Assembly (NCBI GenBank): GCA_028713635.1
Contig: JAQTNX010000009.1
Coordinates: forward strand, 1 to 32,543
DNA length: 32,543 bases
From: Candidatus Bipolaricaulis sp.
GTDB taxonomy: Bacteria; Bipolaricaulota; Bipolaricaulia; UBA7950; UBA9294
Direction: 5' to 3'
The notes beneath the pieces were generated by a model that searched no databases, was not told the origin of the DNA, and saw only the letters and a program-made list of their open reading frames with translations. This document shows, in pieces, positions 1 through 7,685 of this stretch (positions are counted from its first letter, which is position 1; every line of letters starts with the position of its first letter). Position numbers and translations under genes: made by a program.

Positions 1-18
1 CCCCGTACGGATAGCCAG

Positions 19-91
19 TGGGCAAGACAGGACTCGAACCTGCGACCTTCCGGATGTAAGCCGGATGCTCTCCCAACTGAGCTACTCGCCC
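19..91 (-). tRNA. tRNA-Val (anticodon UAC)
   Basis: Reverse complement folds as GGGCGAG...GCTC AGTTGGGA GAGC..TCCGG CTTACAT CCGGA..GCAGG TTCGAGT CCTGT CTTGCCC; anticodon TAC. Confidence 0.95.
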
Positions 92-132
92 ATTATAGCC
101 AGCACCTCTCGATTCGCAAGATGTCGGCTGGC

Positions 133-204
133 GTCCCCAAGGGGATTTGAACCCCTGTCGCCGGGATGAAAACCCGGTATCCTGGGCCACTAGATGATGG
201 GGAC
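133..204 (-). tRNA. tRNA-Glu (anticodon UUC)
   Basis: Reverse complement GTCCCCATCATCTAGTGG...CCGGG TTTTCAT CCCGG...GGTTCAAATCC...GGGGAC; anticodon TTC. Confidence 0.94.
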
Positions 205-252
205 AGGTCGATCGGAATTATAGGATCCCGCGCGATCCCGTTTCAATCAACG

Positions 253-327
253 TGGGTCGTGCTGGACTCGAACCAGCGACCCCCTGATTAAAAGTCAGGT
301 GCTCTAACCGGCTGAGCTAACGACCCC
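253..327 (-). tRNA. tRNA-Lys (anticodon UUU)
   Basis: Reverse complement GGGTCGTTAGCTCAGCCGGTTAGAGC..CCTGA CTTTTAA TCAGG..CTGG TTCGAGT CCAG CACGACCC; anticodon TTT. Confidence 0.94.
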
Positions 328-376
328 GAGAGAACACCCTCCCTAGAGCCCGAGAGGGACATCCTCGAGAAGGCTG

Positions 377-448
377 TGGGCCGTACAGGATTCGAACCTG
401 TAACCGACGGATTAAGAGTCCGCTGCTCTACCGTTGAGCTAACGACCC
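377..448 (-). tRNA. tRNA-Lys (anticodon CUU)
   Basis: Reverse complement GGGTCGTTAGCTCAACGGTAGAGC..GCGGA CTCTTAA TCCGT..ACAGG TTCGAAT CCTGT ACGGCCC; anticodon CTT. Confidence 0.93.
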
Positions 449-582
449 GAAACGCCGAAGTGGATGGTATGGGAGGCGCCGCTGCGCTGTCAAGCCAGCA
501 ACGGACGCTGGGTTTCGGACGCGTCCCCGCTTGACATTCTCGGGCCGATCGGGTGAAGTCAGACGCGCGAGGAGCGGAGGCC

Positions 583-1203
583 ATGGGGATCACGGAGTTC
601 ATCGCTGCGTGGGGCACCCAGATCATCGATGCGACCGGCTACGTCGGTGTCTTCTTCCTCATGGTGCTCGAGAGTCTGCTCCCGCCTGTCCCGAGCGAAG
701 CGATCATGCCGTTTGTCGGATTCCTTGTGGCGGAGGGATCGATGTCGGCGGCCGCGGCGCTCGGGCTCGCGACACTCGGCAGCCTTGTCGGAGCGCTCGC
801 ATTCTATGCACTGGGCCGGTACGGCGGGCGGCCGTTCGTCGCTCGGTATGGGAAGGTTCTCCGCCTCGATCCGCGCGGGCTTGGCGTTGCCGAGCGCTTC
901 TTCCAGCAACACGGAGCGATTACGGTCCTCGTCGGGCGCTTCGTCCCTCTTGTCCGGCCGCTCATTTCGATCCCGGCCGGACTCGGCCGGATGCGCCTTT
1001 TGCCCTTCTGCGTTTGCACGGTACTCGGAGCGACGGTATGGAACGCAATCCTGGTCGCGTGCGGAGTCGTCCTGCGTCGGAACTGGAGCACGGTCCTGCG
1101 CTACTCGAAATGGGTCGACATTGCCGTGCTCGTCGCGCTCGCCGGCCTGATCGCGTTCGCCGTCATTCGGCACTTGAAACGTCGCCGGCAGCGGGAGAAC
1201 TAG
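583..1203 (+). CDS. DedA/SNARE-associated family membrane protein
   Basis: GYVGVFFLMVLESLLPPVPSEAIMPFVGFLVAEG and GRFVPLVRPLISIPAGLGRM are DedA hallmarks; SD GGAGCGGAGG precedes ATG 583. Confidence 0.88.
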   Translation: MGITEFIAAWGTQIIDATGYVGVFFLMVLESLLPPVPSEAIMPFVGFLVAEGSMSAAAALGLATLGSLVGALAFYALGRYGGRPFVARYGKVLRLDPRGLGVAERFFQQHGAITVLVGRFVPLVRPLISIPAGLGRMRLLPFCVCTVLGATVWNAILVACGVVLRRNWSTVLRYSKWVDIAVLVALAGLIAFAVIRHLKRRRQREN

Positions 1204-1703
1204 GAGAGGGCTTCTCCGATCGCTTTCACCGTCTCCTGGACGGCTCCGGCTACCTCGTCGGAGAGCGTGTCACCGAACGCGACCGACCTCGGCTGCAGAC
1301 CTAGGAAGAGGACCAGGCAACCGAGCTCCCGGGTCAGGTAGTCGGCGATCACACCGAGCGGAAGCGTGTGCGTGCTGGACGACATCCCACCGACCTCCGC
1401 GGCGTCGAGAAGACGTACGGATCCGGGCGGCTCGCCGAGGTCCGCGGCGTCGACGAAGAGAACGTGCGTCGGGCGGGCGCGGCGGACCTCCCCCGTGACG
1501 TTCTCCGGCGCGGTGTCGCCGAGCAGGACGAAGACGTGCGGAAGGGCCAACGTGCGGAGCGCCAGAGCGATGTGCAGCCCCGCTGCGTCATCGGAGCGGA
1601 GGGTCGACCCGACCCCCACGACCACGACACGGCGGTCAGGCGCCGGCGTCGCTCTCAGGGCCTGCCTCAGGGCTTGCAGCAGCGGCGGGCGGCGGTGGGG
1701 CAT
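1200..1703 (-). CDS. [NiFe] hydrogenase maturation protease (HycI/HyaD family)
   Basis: VVGVGSTLRSDDAAG near the N terminus, DAADLGEPPGSVRL, STHTLPL; last gene of the hydrogenase operon. Start uncertain because of a 68-nt overlap with the upstream gene. Confidence 0.85.
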   Translation of the reverse strand: MPHRRPPLLQALRQALRATPAPDRRVVVVGVGSTLRSDDAAGLHIALALRTLALPHVFVLLGDTAPENVTGEVRRARPTHVLFVDAADLGEPPGSVRLLDAAEVGGMSSSTHTLPLGVIADYLTRELGCLVLFLGLQPRSVAFGDTLSDEVAGAVQETVKAIGEALS

Positions 1704-2064
1704 CGTAGACGACCCTCAGGGTCTTCCGGTCGAAGGCGGCGAGCTCGAAGTCCTTGGTGAGCTCGATCGTCTTCTTGGGGCACACCTCGGCGCAGCGACC
1801 GCAGTAGACGCACCGCCCGAGATCGATCCTTGCCTCGAACTGCTTCTCGCCGACCTTCTCGATGTCGATCGCGGCCGACGGGCAGTTGCGGACGCACATC
1901 TTGCAGCCGATGCAGTTCTCGGTGTGGACGACGGGACGGCCCCGGAAGGCCTCGGGCATGACCCACTTGACAAACGGGTAGCGCGTCGTCGCCGAGTGGC
2001 GAAACAGAGATCGCAGAAGGGACGGAACCATGCGTCCCGGGCGTCGCCACAGCGTGTGCGCCAT
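1636..2064 (-). CDS. 4Fe-4S ferredoxin-like subunit, NuoI/HycF/EchF type
   Basis: Two CxxCxxCxxxCP clusters: CIGCKMCVRNCP and CVYCGRCAEVCP; within the hydrogenase operon. Confidence 0.9.
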   Translation of the reverse strand: MAHTLWRRPGRMVPSLLRSLFRHSATTRYPFVKWVMPEAFRGRPVVHTENCIGCKMCVRNCPSAAIDIEKVGEKQFEARIDLGRCVYCGRCAEVCPKKTIELTKDFELAAFDRKTLRVVYDAPPPPAAAASPEAGPESDAGA

Positions 2065-2066
2065 GA

Positions 2067-3008
2067 CTAGATCAGCTCCCTTACGACGAGGTTGATCAGG
2101 ATCTGCAGGAATGCGATCGGCGCCACGACGGACCAGCAGAAGTGGACCATCTGGTCGATGCGCAGGCGTGCGAACAGCGTCCGTAGGAGCGCGAGGATTC
2201 CGAGGATCAGGAGGACTTTCGCCAAGTACACGAGGATTCCGAGAGCCGGCGGGAGCCCAAATCCGAACGGCAGGAACACGGCGGCCACGAGCGACGCCCC
2301 GACGATCGCCTCACAGTCGATCGCCAGGCGGAAGAAGGCCAACCGCCGACCGCTGTACTCGGTGAAGCTTCCGGCGACGATCTCCGTCTCCGCTTCGGGC
2401 GTGTCGAAGGGAACCCGTTCGAGCTTCCCGAGCAACGACACGAGCGCTACGCCGAACCCAAGGAGGTTCACCAACCACAGCCATGGGTGGCCGCTGTAGT
2501 ACGCGGCGATCCCGGAGATGGACCATGTGTTGGCGAGGAGCGCCGGCGCAAGGAGTGCGACGAAGAGCGGGATCTCGTAGGCGAAGACCTGGGTGATCGC
2601 GCGGAACGCGCCGATCGTCGCGAACACGCTGCGGGACGTCCAGCCGCCGAGGAAGAACGCCACGGTCGGGATGACGAGCAGGTAGAGAACGACGATCAGG
2701 TCCCCCTCGAACGGGAGGACGGACGTCGCGCTTCCCAGTGGAATGTAGAAAATCGCGGCGACGGTCGCGGCGAGCGCGAACACGGGGGCGAGCCGGAAGG
2801 TCGGGCGGTCGGCGTCCTCGGGGATGACGTTCTCCTTGCCGAGGAGCTTCAGGAAGTCCGCGAGCGGCTGGTACCACGGCGGGCCCTGGCGATTCTGCAG
2901 GCGCGCGTACAGCTTGCGGTCCACGAACTCTCCGGCGAGCCCGAAGGCGACGAGGAAGAGAAAGCCCGGAAAGACCAGGATGTTCAAGACCGCGCTACCG
3001 ACCGTCAT
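2067..3008 (-). CDS. NuoH/HycD/EchB-like membrane subunit
   Basis: DRKLYARLQNRQGPPWYQPLADFLKLLGKE, PFDTPEAETEIVAGSFTEYSG; ATGA overlap with the upstream gene at 3005-3008. Confidence 0.93.
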   Translation of the reverse strand: MTVGSAVLNILVFPGFLFLVAFGLAGEFVDRKLYARLQNRQGPPWYQPLADFLKLLGKENVIPEDADRPTFRLAPVFALAATVAAIFYIPLGSATSVLPFEGDLIVVLYLLVIPTVAFFLGGWTSRSVFATIGAFRAITQVFAYEIPLFVALLAPALLANTWSISGIAAYYSGHPWLWLVNLLGFGVALVSLLGKLERVPFDTPEAETEIVAGSFTEYSGRRLAFFRLAIDCEAIVGASLVAAVFLPFGFGLPPALGILVYLAKVLLILGILALLRTLFARLRIDQMVHFCWSVVAPIAFLQILINLVVRELI

Positions 3009-4231
3009 GCCAAACCGTCTCCTCGCACCTTGATTCGCGACGGATCGACGCCGCGGTCGCGGTACCAACGAACTCCGTACCGGACGAGTTCCTCCCACCC
3101 CATGGTCTTCGAGTCCCCGTTGCCCTGGACCGCGATCGTGCGGTCGGTGCACGAGAAGCAAGGATCGATCGCCGCCACGACGATCGGGAGATCGGCCAGG
3201 TAGCCGTCCTCGAGCATCTTGGCGACCGATTGGGTGTTGGCCAGGGTCGGGGCCCGCACCTTGACGCGTTCGGGCCTGTCCGTCCCGTTGGCGCGGACGT
3301 AGTGCACATCCTCGCCGCGCGGCGCCTCGTACCGGCTCACCGCTTCGCCGGCGGGGATCTTGAGCGGCGCCTTGACGGCGATCGGGCCCTCGGGCATCTG
3401 CTTGAGGATCTGCCGAATCATCGAGTAGCTCTGCATCAGCTCGCCGAGACGGACGACGGTGCGGCCGAAGACGTCGCAGTGGTCGTCGGTGATGACCTTG
3501 AAGTCGAGCTCGTCGTAGGCGGCGTACGGATCGTCACGGCGCGTGTCGCGGTCTGCCCCCGAGGCGCGCGATGTCGGGCCGACGGCGCCGAGCCGGATCG
3601 CGTCCTCCTTCGAGAGGTACCCGACGCCCGACAGCCGCTGGGCCAGCGTCTCCTCCGTCATGGCCAGTTCGATGTAGTACTTCGTTCGCTCCTCGAGCGC
3701 ATCGACGATCTTCTGGATGTGCGGGACCTGCTCGGCGGCGATGTCCCGGCGGACGCCGCCAAGGGTGTTCATCGCGTAGTTGACGCGGTTTCCGGTCAGC
3801 TCCGCGAACAGGTCCATGACGAGCTCGCGGTCGCGCCACGAGTACATGAGGAGCGTGTCGAAGCCGATCTCGTGGCCGGCCACGCCGAGCCACAGGAGGT
3901 GGCTGTGGACGCGCTCGAGTTCGGCGATCAGCGTCCGGATGTACTTCGCACGCCGCGGGATCTCGAGGCCGGCAATCTCCTCCACCGCTTGGATGAACGC
4001 CGTCGCGTGGGAGTGCGAGCAGATTCCACAGACGCGTTCGACCAAGTAGAGGTCCTGCATGTAGGTGCGCTCTTCGCATCCCTTCTCGATGCCGCGGTGG
4101 TTGTAGCCGAGGCGCAGGGCGACGGACGAGATCTTCTCGCCCTGGAGGTCGACCATGAAGCTCTCCGGCTCCTTGAGCGCTGGGTGCTGGGGGCCGATGG
4201 GAACGCGAACGGTTCTCTTCTTGTCAGGCAT
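3005..4231 (-). CDS. [NiFe] hydrogenase large (catalytic) subunit, group 4 / NuoD-like
   Basis: L1 motif RVCGICSHSH and C-terminal L2 motif DPCFSCTDR, i.e. both nickel-binding cysteine pairs; NuoD-like body. Confidence 0.93.
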   Translation of the reverse strand: MPDKKRTVRVPIGPQHPALKEPESFMVDLQGEKISSVALRLGYNHRGIEKGCEERTYMQDLYLVERVCGICSHSHATAFIQAVEEIAGLEIPRRAKYIRTLIAELERVHSHLLWLGVAGHEIGFDTLLMYSWRDRELVMDLFAELTGNRVNYAMNTLGGVRRDIAAEQVPHIQKIVDALEERTKYYIELAMTEETLAQRLSGVGYLSKEDAIRLGAVGPTSRASGADRDTRRDDPYAAYDELDFKVITDDHCDVFGRTVVRLGELMQSYSMIRQILKQMPEGPIAVKAPLKIPAGEAVSRYEAPRGEDVHYVRANGTDRPERVKVRAPTLANTQSVAKMLEDGYLADLPIVVAAIDPCFSCTDRTIAVQGNGDSKTMGWEELVRYGVRWYRDRGVDPSRIKVRGDGLA

Positions 4232-4688
4232 CCTTGGCTCCCTTGTCCCTGGGTCTCCAATCCTTGAGCAGAGGGTGCTCGTCCTTCGGCCAGTTGTCCG
4301 GAAGCGGGTAGCGAGGCCCCTCGGGAAGCCCTTCGATGTGTGCGCCGAGGAGGTCGATCAGTTCCCGCTCGTAGATGCCGCCGCCCGGGAAGATGGACGT
4401 GATCGTCTGCATCGACTCCCCCTTCGGACAGCGGGTCTTGACGTTCGCCATCAGTCCGTCGTTGCGGGCGAGGTGGTAGATGAGCCCGAGGTCGGCCCCC
4501 TCGTCCAGCCCGGTGATCATGCAGAAGACCTCGAACCCGAGGTCCTTCGCGAGGCGACGGAACACCTCGGGAAAGGCCTGCCGATCGACGTCGATCCAGA
4601 CGCGCTTGGCTCGCTGAACCGTCACGTGCCCGGTGAGGGCCGGGAACGTGGCGACGAGCTGGGCGACCAGGGTCTCGGCTTCGCTCAT
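4224..4688 (-). CDS. NuoC/EchD-like hydrogenase subunit (30-kDa family)
   Basis: FEVFCMITGLDEGADLGLIYHLARNDGLMANVKTRCPKGESMQTITSIFPGGGIYERELIDLLGAHIEGLP...PLLKDWRP resembles the complex I 30-kDa signature; ATG 4688 overlaps the upstream stop. Confidence 0.9.
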   Translation of the reverse strand: MSEAETLVAQLVATFPALTGHVTVQRAKRVWIDVDRQAFPEVFRRLAKDLGFEVFCMITGLDEGADLGLIYHLARNDGLMANVKTRCPKGESMQTITSIFPGGGIYERELIDLLGAHIEGLPEGPRYPLPDNWPKDEHPLLKDWRPRDKGAKDA

Positions 4689-5122
4689 TTCCCCTCCTCC
4701 AGCGTCTTGAGGAGCTTCGCGAATCCGTCGATGATCGCCTGCGGACTCGCCGGGCATCCGGGAATGTACGCCGCGACGGGAATCACCTGATCGATCCCGC
4801 CCTTCACATTGTACAGGCCGCTGAAGACGCCGCCGCTTGTGGCGCAGGACCCGACGGCGACCACGAGCTTGGGCTCCGGGACCTGCTCGTAGATGCGCAC
4901 GAGGCGCGACTCGATCTGCCGCGTGACGGGTCCCGAGCACGCCATGATGTCGCAATGACGAGGAGTCCCCTTCAGGAGGACGCCGAAGCGCTCGAGGTCG
5001 AAGCGGGGCGTCAGGGCGGCAATGATCTCAATGTCGCAGGCGTTGCAGGCGCCGGTATTGAAATGCAGGATCCACGGCGACTTCCTCTGTCCCCAGCGGA
5101 CCATCTTGCGAGCGACGTTCAT
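4685..5122 (-). CDS. [NiFe] hydrogenase small subunit, NuoB/EchC-like
   Basis: GACNACDIEIIAALTPRFD, HCDIMACSGPVT, VAVGSCATSGGVF, IPGCPASPQAI: full 4Fe-4S cysteine set; SD GGAGG before ATG 5122. Confidence 0.92.
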   Translation of the reverse strand: MNVARKMVRWGQRKSPWILHFNTGACNACDIEIIAALTPRFDLERFGVLLKGTPRHCDIMACSGPVTRQIESRLVRIYEQVPEPKLVVAVGSCATSGGVFSGLYNVKGGIDQVIPVAAYIPGCPASPQAIIDGFAKLLKTLEEGK

Positions 5123-5129
5123 GCCGACG

Positions 5130-5468
5130 TTACCTCCGGAAGAGAATGAACAGGGCCAGCAAAGCCCCGAGAACGTAGACGATCGAGAAGGCAAGGCTGC
5201 CGGCGACCCCGGTCGGCGATGTCGCGACGATCAGCGTGACGACGTGGAGGATCGTGAAGAAGAACGCGAAGGGGAAGAATTCGGTGTAGTCCGGCTGCGC
5301 GCGGTGAGTCTCGAGGTTCTCTCCGCCGGCGTACGGCTTGTCGAGGGCTCCCTTCGGCCCCTTCCTGCGGGCCGCGAGCGGGCTTAGGGCGGACGAGAAC
5401 GCGCCCACAAGGACGACAAGAAGAGTCAGAATGACGGGTGGAACGAGAAGAAGCATCGATCCCGACAT
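5130..5468 (-). CDS. NuoA-like membrane subunit
   Basis: KPYAGGENLETHRAQPDYTEFFPFAFFFTILHVVTLIVATSP resembles NuoA/ND3; position directly upstream of the NuoB-like gene. Confidence 0.78.
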   Translation of the reverse strand: MSGSMLLLVPPVILTLLVVLVGAFSSALSPLAARRKGPKGALDKPYAGGENLETHRAQPDYTEFFPFAFFFTILHVVTLIVATSPTGVAGSLAFSIVYVLGALLALFILFRR

Positions 5469-5471
5469 CGC

Positions 5472-5792
5472 CTATCCCTTCATCCTCTTCGTGTTTCCAA
5501 CGTCGAGGGAGTCATGCTTGCGGTGGAACCCAAGGATGATCCCCGCGACGACGACCACGACGACGACCTCAATGACAATCACCGTGACGACCAGCGCTTG
5601 GGCGAGCGCCATGCGCCCCGAGAGGTACCCCGCCGCGATCAAGAAGAACGTCACCGACTTCATGAGGATCTCAAGGCCGATCAGGATCCGCACGAGGTTG
5701 CGGGTCGCGAGCATGCACCACAGCCCGTCCACGAGGAGGAGAACGAAGAAGGTGAAGTAGAGCCAGAACGACTGGGGCATCTCAATCGTCAT
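5472..5792 (-). CDS. NuoK/MrpC-like membrane subunit
   Basis: LVRILIGLEILMKSVTFFLIAAGYLSGRMALAQALVVTVIVIEVVVVVVVAGIIL matches the NuoK pattern with TM glutamates. Confidence 0.85.
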   Translation of the reverse strand: MTIEMPQSFWLYFTFFVLLLVDGLWCMLATRNLVRILIGLEILMKSVTFFLIAAGYLSGRMALAQALVVTVIVIEVVVVVVVAGIILGFHRKHDSLDVGNTKRMKG

Positions 5793-6276
5793 CTTTGGCC
5801 TCCTTGCGGAACAGGACGAGGACCCCGAGCGCGCCCGCCAGGAGGATGAGGATCTGCCCAAAGAGGTCGAGCTGCCGCATGCTCCACAGAACCGTACGCA
5901 CGTCGCCGTCGCCCGCCGGCAGGCGTAGGACGATGTCGACCGGGGCGTGGACGAACGACAGGGCAACGCCGCCGGCGATCAGCACCAACGGAAGAGGCCA
6001 GATACGGCGAAGCCGGCTGCGGCGGCTGGCGATCTCTTCCTGGATTGACCGCGGGCGCGTGAGGCTTGCGACGCTCACCAGGACGACGGAGATAAGGCCG
6101 GCGCACACCGAGAGCTCCATAGCAGCCGCGAGCGTCGCCCCCATGCTGAACATCACGACGGAGAGGAGCGCGCTGGCGAGCGCGAGTCCTAGAGTTGCGC
6201 GCAGGAGGGTCGTCGTCATCGACGCCCACAGCGCGGCAAGGACGAGGACGACCAGAAGGAGCGTGAACCAAATCAT
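5782..6276 (-). CDS. NuoJ-like membrane subunit
   Basis: Multi-TM protein with LLRATLGLALASALLSVVMFSMGATLAAAMELSVCAGLISVVLVSVASL; located between NuoK-like and antiporter-like genes. Confidence 0.75.
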   Translation of the reverse strand: MIWFTLLLVVLVLAALWASMTTTLLRATLGLALASALLSVVMFSMGATLAAAMELSVCAGLISVVLVSVASLTRPRSIQEEIASRRSRLRRIWPLPLVLIAGGVALSFVHAPVDIVLRLPAGDGDVRTVLWSMRQLDLFGQILILLAGALGVLVLFRKEAKDDD

Positions 6277-7685
6277 GCTCCACCTCCCAGGAGGATTCGG
6301 AGCGCGAAGGGGAACCCGATTCCGAGGGCGATCGTGACCAGGGCGAGCGCCACCGCCGGCACAAGAAGCCCCGCGGAAGCTTCACGCGCGCCGGCCCACT
6401 TCTCAAGAGGTTTGCCGAAGAAGACCTTCCGCTGGAGCGAGAGGAAGTAGGCAAGCGTCACCAGGCTTGCGAGGATGGCCACCGCGGCGAACGCGTACTC
6501 CTTCGCGTTCCACAGCGCGAGAATGATCAGGAGCTTGCTCCAGAAGCCGGCGAGCGGCGGCAGCCCGGCGATCGAGAGCGAGGCCACGGCCGACGTCCCC
6601 GCCGTGACCGGCATGCGTGCGCCGAGCCCGCCCATCTCGTCTATGTCGAGGGTGCCGAGCTGCTTCTCGACGGCGGCGGCGTTCGCAAACAGCTGCGACT
6701 TCGAGACTGCGTGGTTGAAGAAGTGAAGGCCTGCCGCGAGGATCCCGAGGTGAAGGTCGCCGCCGAGGGCGAGCACGATGTAGCCCATCTGGCTGATGCT
6801 CGAGTACGCGAGCATGCGCTTGAAGTTCGTCTGCGTCAGGGCCAGGAAGGCGCCGACGACGATCGTGACCGCTCCCACGACGAGAAGGATCTCGCGGCCT
6901 GGAGTTGCGCCGCCGAGCGTCGACTGGGCGATTCGCAGAAGCGCGAAGATCCCCGAAGCCTTCGTGACAATCCCCGCCATGAAGACCGACACCGGCGCCG
7001 GCGCCGCGGTGTATGCGTCCGCCAGCCAGCCGTGGAACGGCACCATGGCGCCCTTCACGAAGAGCCCGCACAGGAAAAGGGCCATGGCAATCCATGCTAG
7101 AGGCGCATTCGCCGCGAGTCCCGTCCGTGCCGCGTCGAGCGTGATGCCTCCGGTCGACAGGAGGAAGAAGCCGAGCGAGGTCAGCATGAGCACGCTTGCC
7201 ACGACCGACAGGAAGATGTACTTCCACGCCCCCTCGAGAACGTGATCGCCTCGTCCCGCCGCGACCAGGATGACGGTCGCGACCGCCGTGACTTCGACGA
7301 AGACGTAGAGCGAGAACAGGTCGCGCACCATCGCCATCCCGTTGATGCCGACGACGGCGACGAGGACGAGGTTGGCGAAGAGGAACCTCTCGTTGACACT
7401 CTCGAGCGTGCGGCGCGCGACGAGGAGCGCCGCCATGCCGACGAGTCCCGTACAGAGAATCACAAGCCCGGAGAGCCCGTCCGTCGCGAGGTGGAAGCCG
7501 AGAAGCTTCTCGAGCGGTGCAAGGAGTCCGACGTCGACCGTCGCAAACCGGTCGAGGACCGCGGCCGCGGCTTCGAGGGCGAGGATTCCGAACGCGACCC
7601 ACAGACCGACCGCGCGCGCGCGCTTCGGCAGGAGGTAGAGGAGCACGACGGCGACGAACGGGACGAGAAGAAGAAGGTCGCTCAT
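6273..7685 (-). CDS. Proton-conducting antiporter-like subunit (NuoN/MrpD family)
   Basis: LYVFVEVTAVATVILVA (TM5 Glu), VKGAMVPFHGWLADAYTAAPAPVSVFMAGIVTKASGIF, YSSISQMGYIVLAL, LPPLAGFWSKLLI. Confidence 0.92.
   Translation of the reverse strand: MSDLLLLVPFVAVVLLYLLPKRARAVGLWVAFGILALEAAAAVLDRFATVDVGLLAPLEKLLGFHLATDGLSGLVILCTGLVGMAALLVARRTLESVNERFLFANLVLVAVVGINGMAMVRDLFSLYVFVEVTAVATVILVAAGRGDHVLEGAWKYIFLSVVASVLMLTSLGFFLLSTGGITLDAARTGLAANAPLAWIAMALFLCGLFVKGAMVPFHGWLADAYTAAPAPVSVFMAGIVTKASGIFALLRIAQSTLGGATPGREILLVVGAVTIVVGAFLALTQTNFKRMLAYSSISQMGYIVLALGGDLHLGILAAGLHFFNHAVSKSQLFANAAAVEKQLGTLDIDEMGGLGARMPVTAGTSAVASLSIAGLPPLAGFWSKLLIILALWNAKEYAFAAVAILASLVTLAYFLSLQRKVFFGKPLEKWAGAREASAGLLVPAVALALVTIALGIGFPFALRILLGGGA

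Noticed and set aside
3230-4267. 345-aa plus-strand ORF
   Set aside because: Antisense shadow of the hydrogenase large subunit; no motif.
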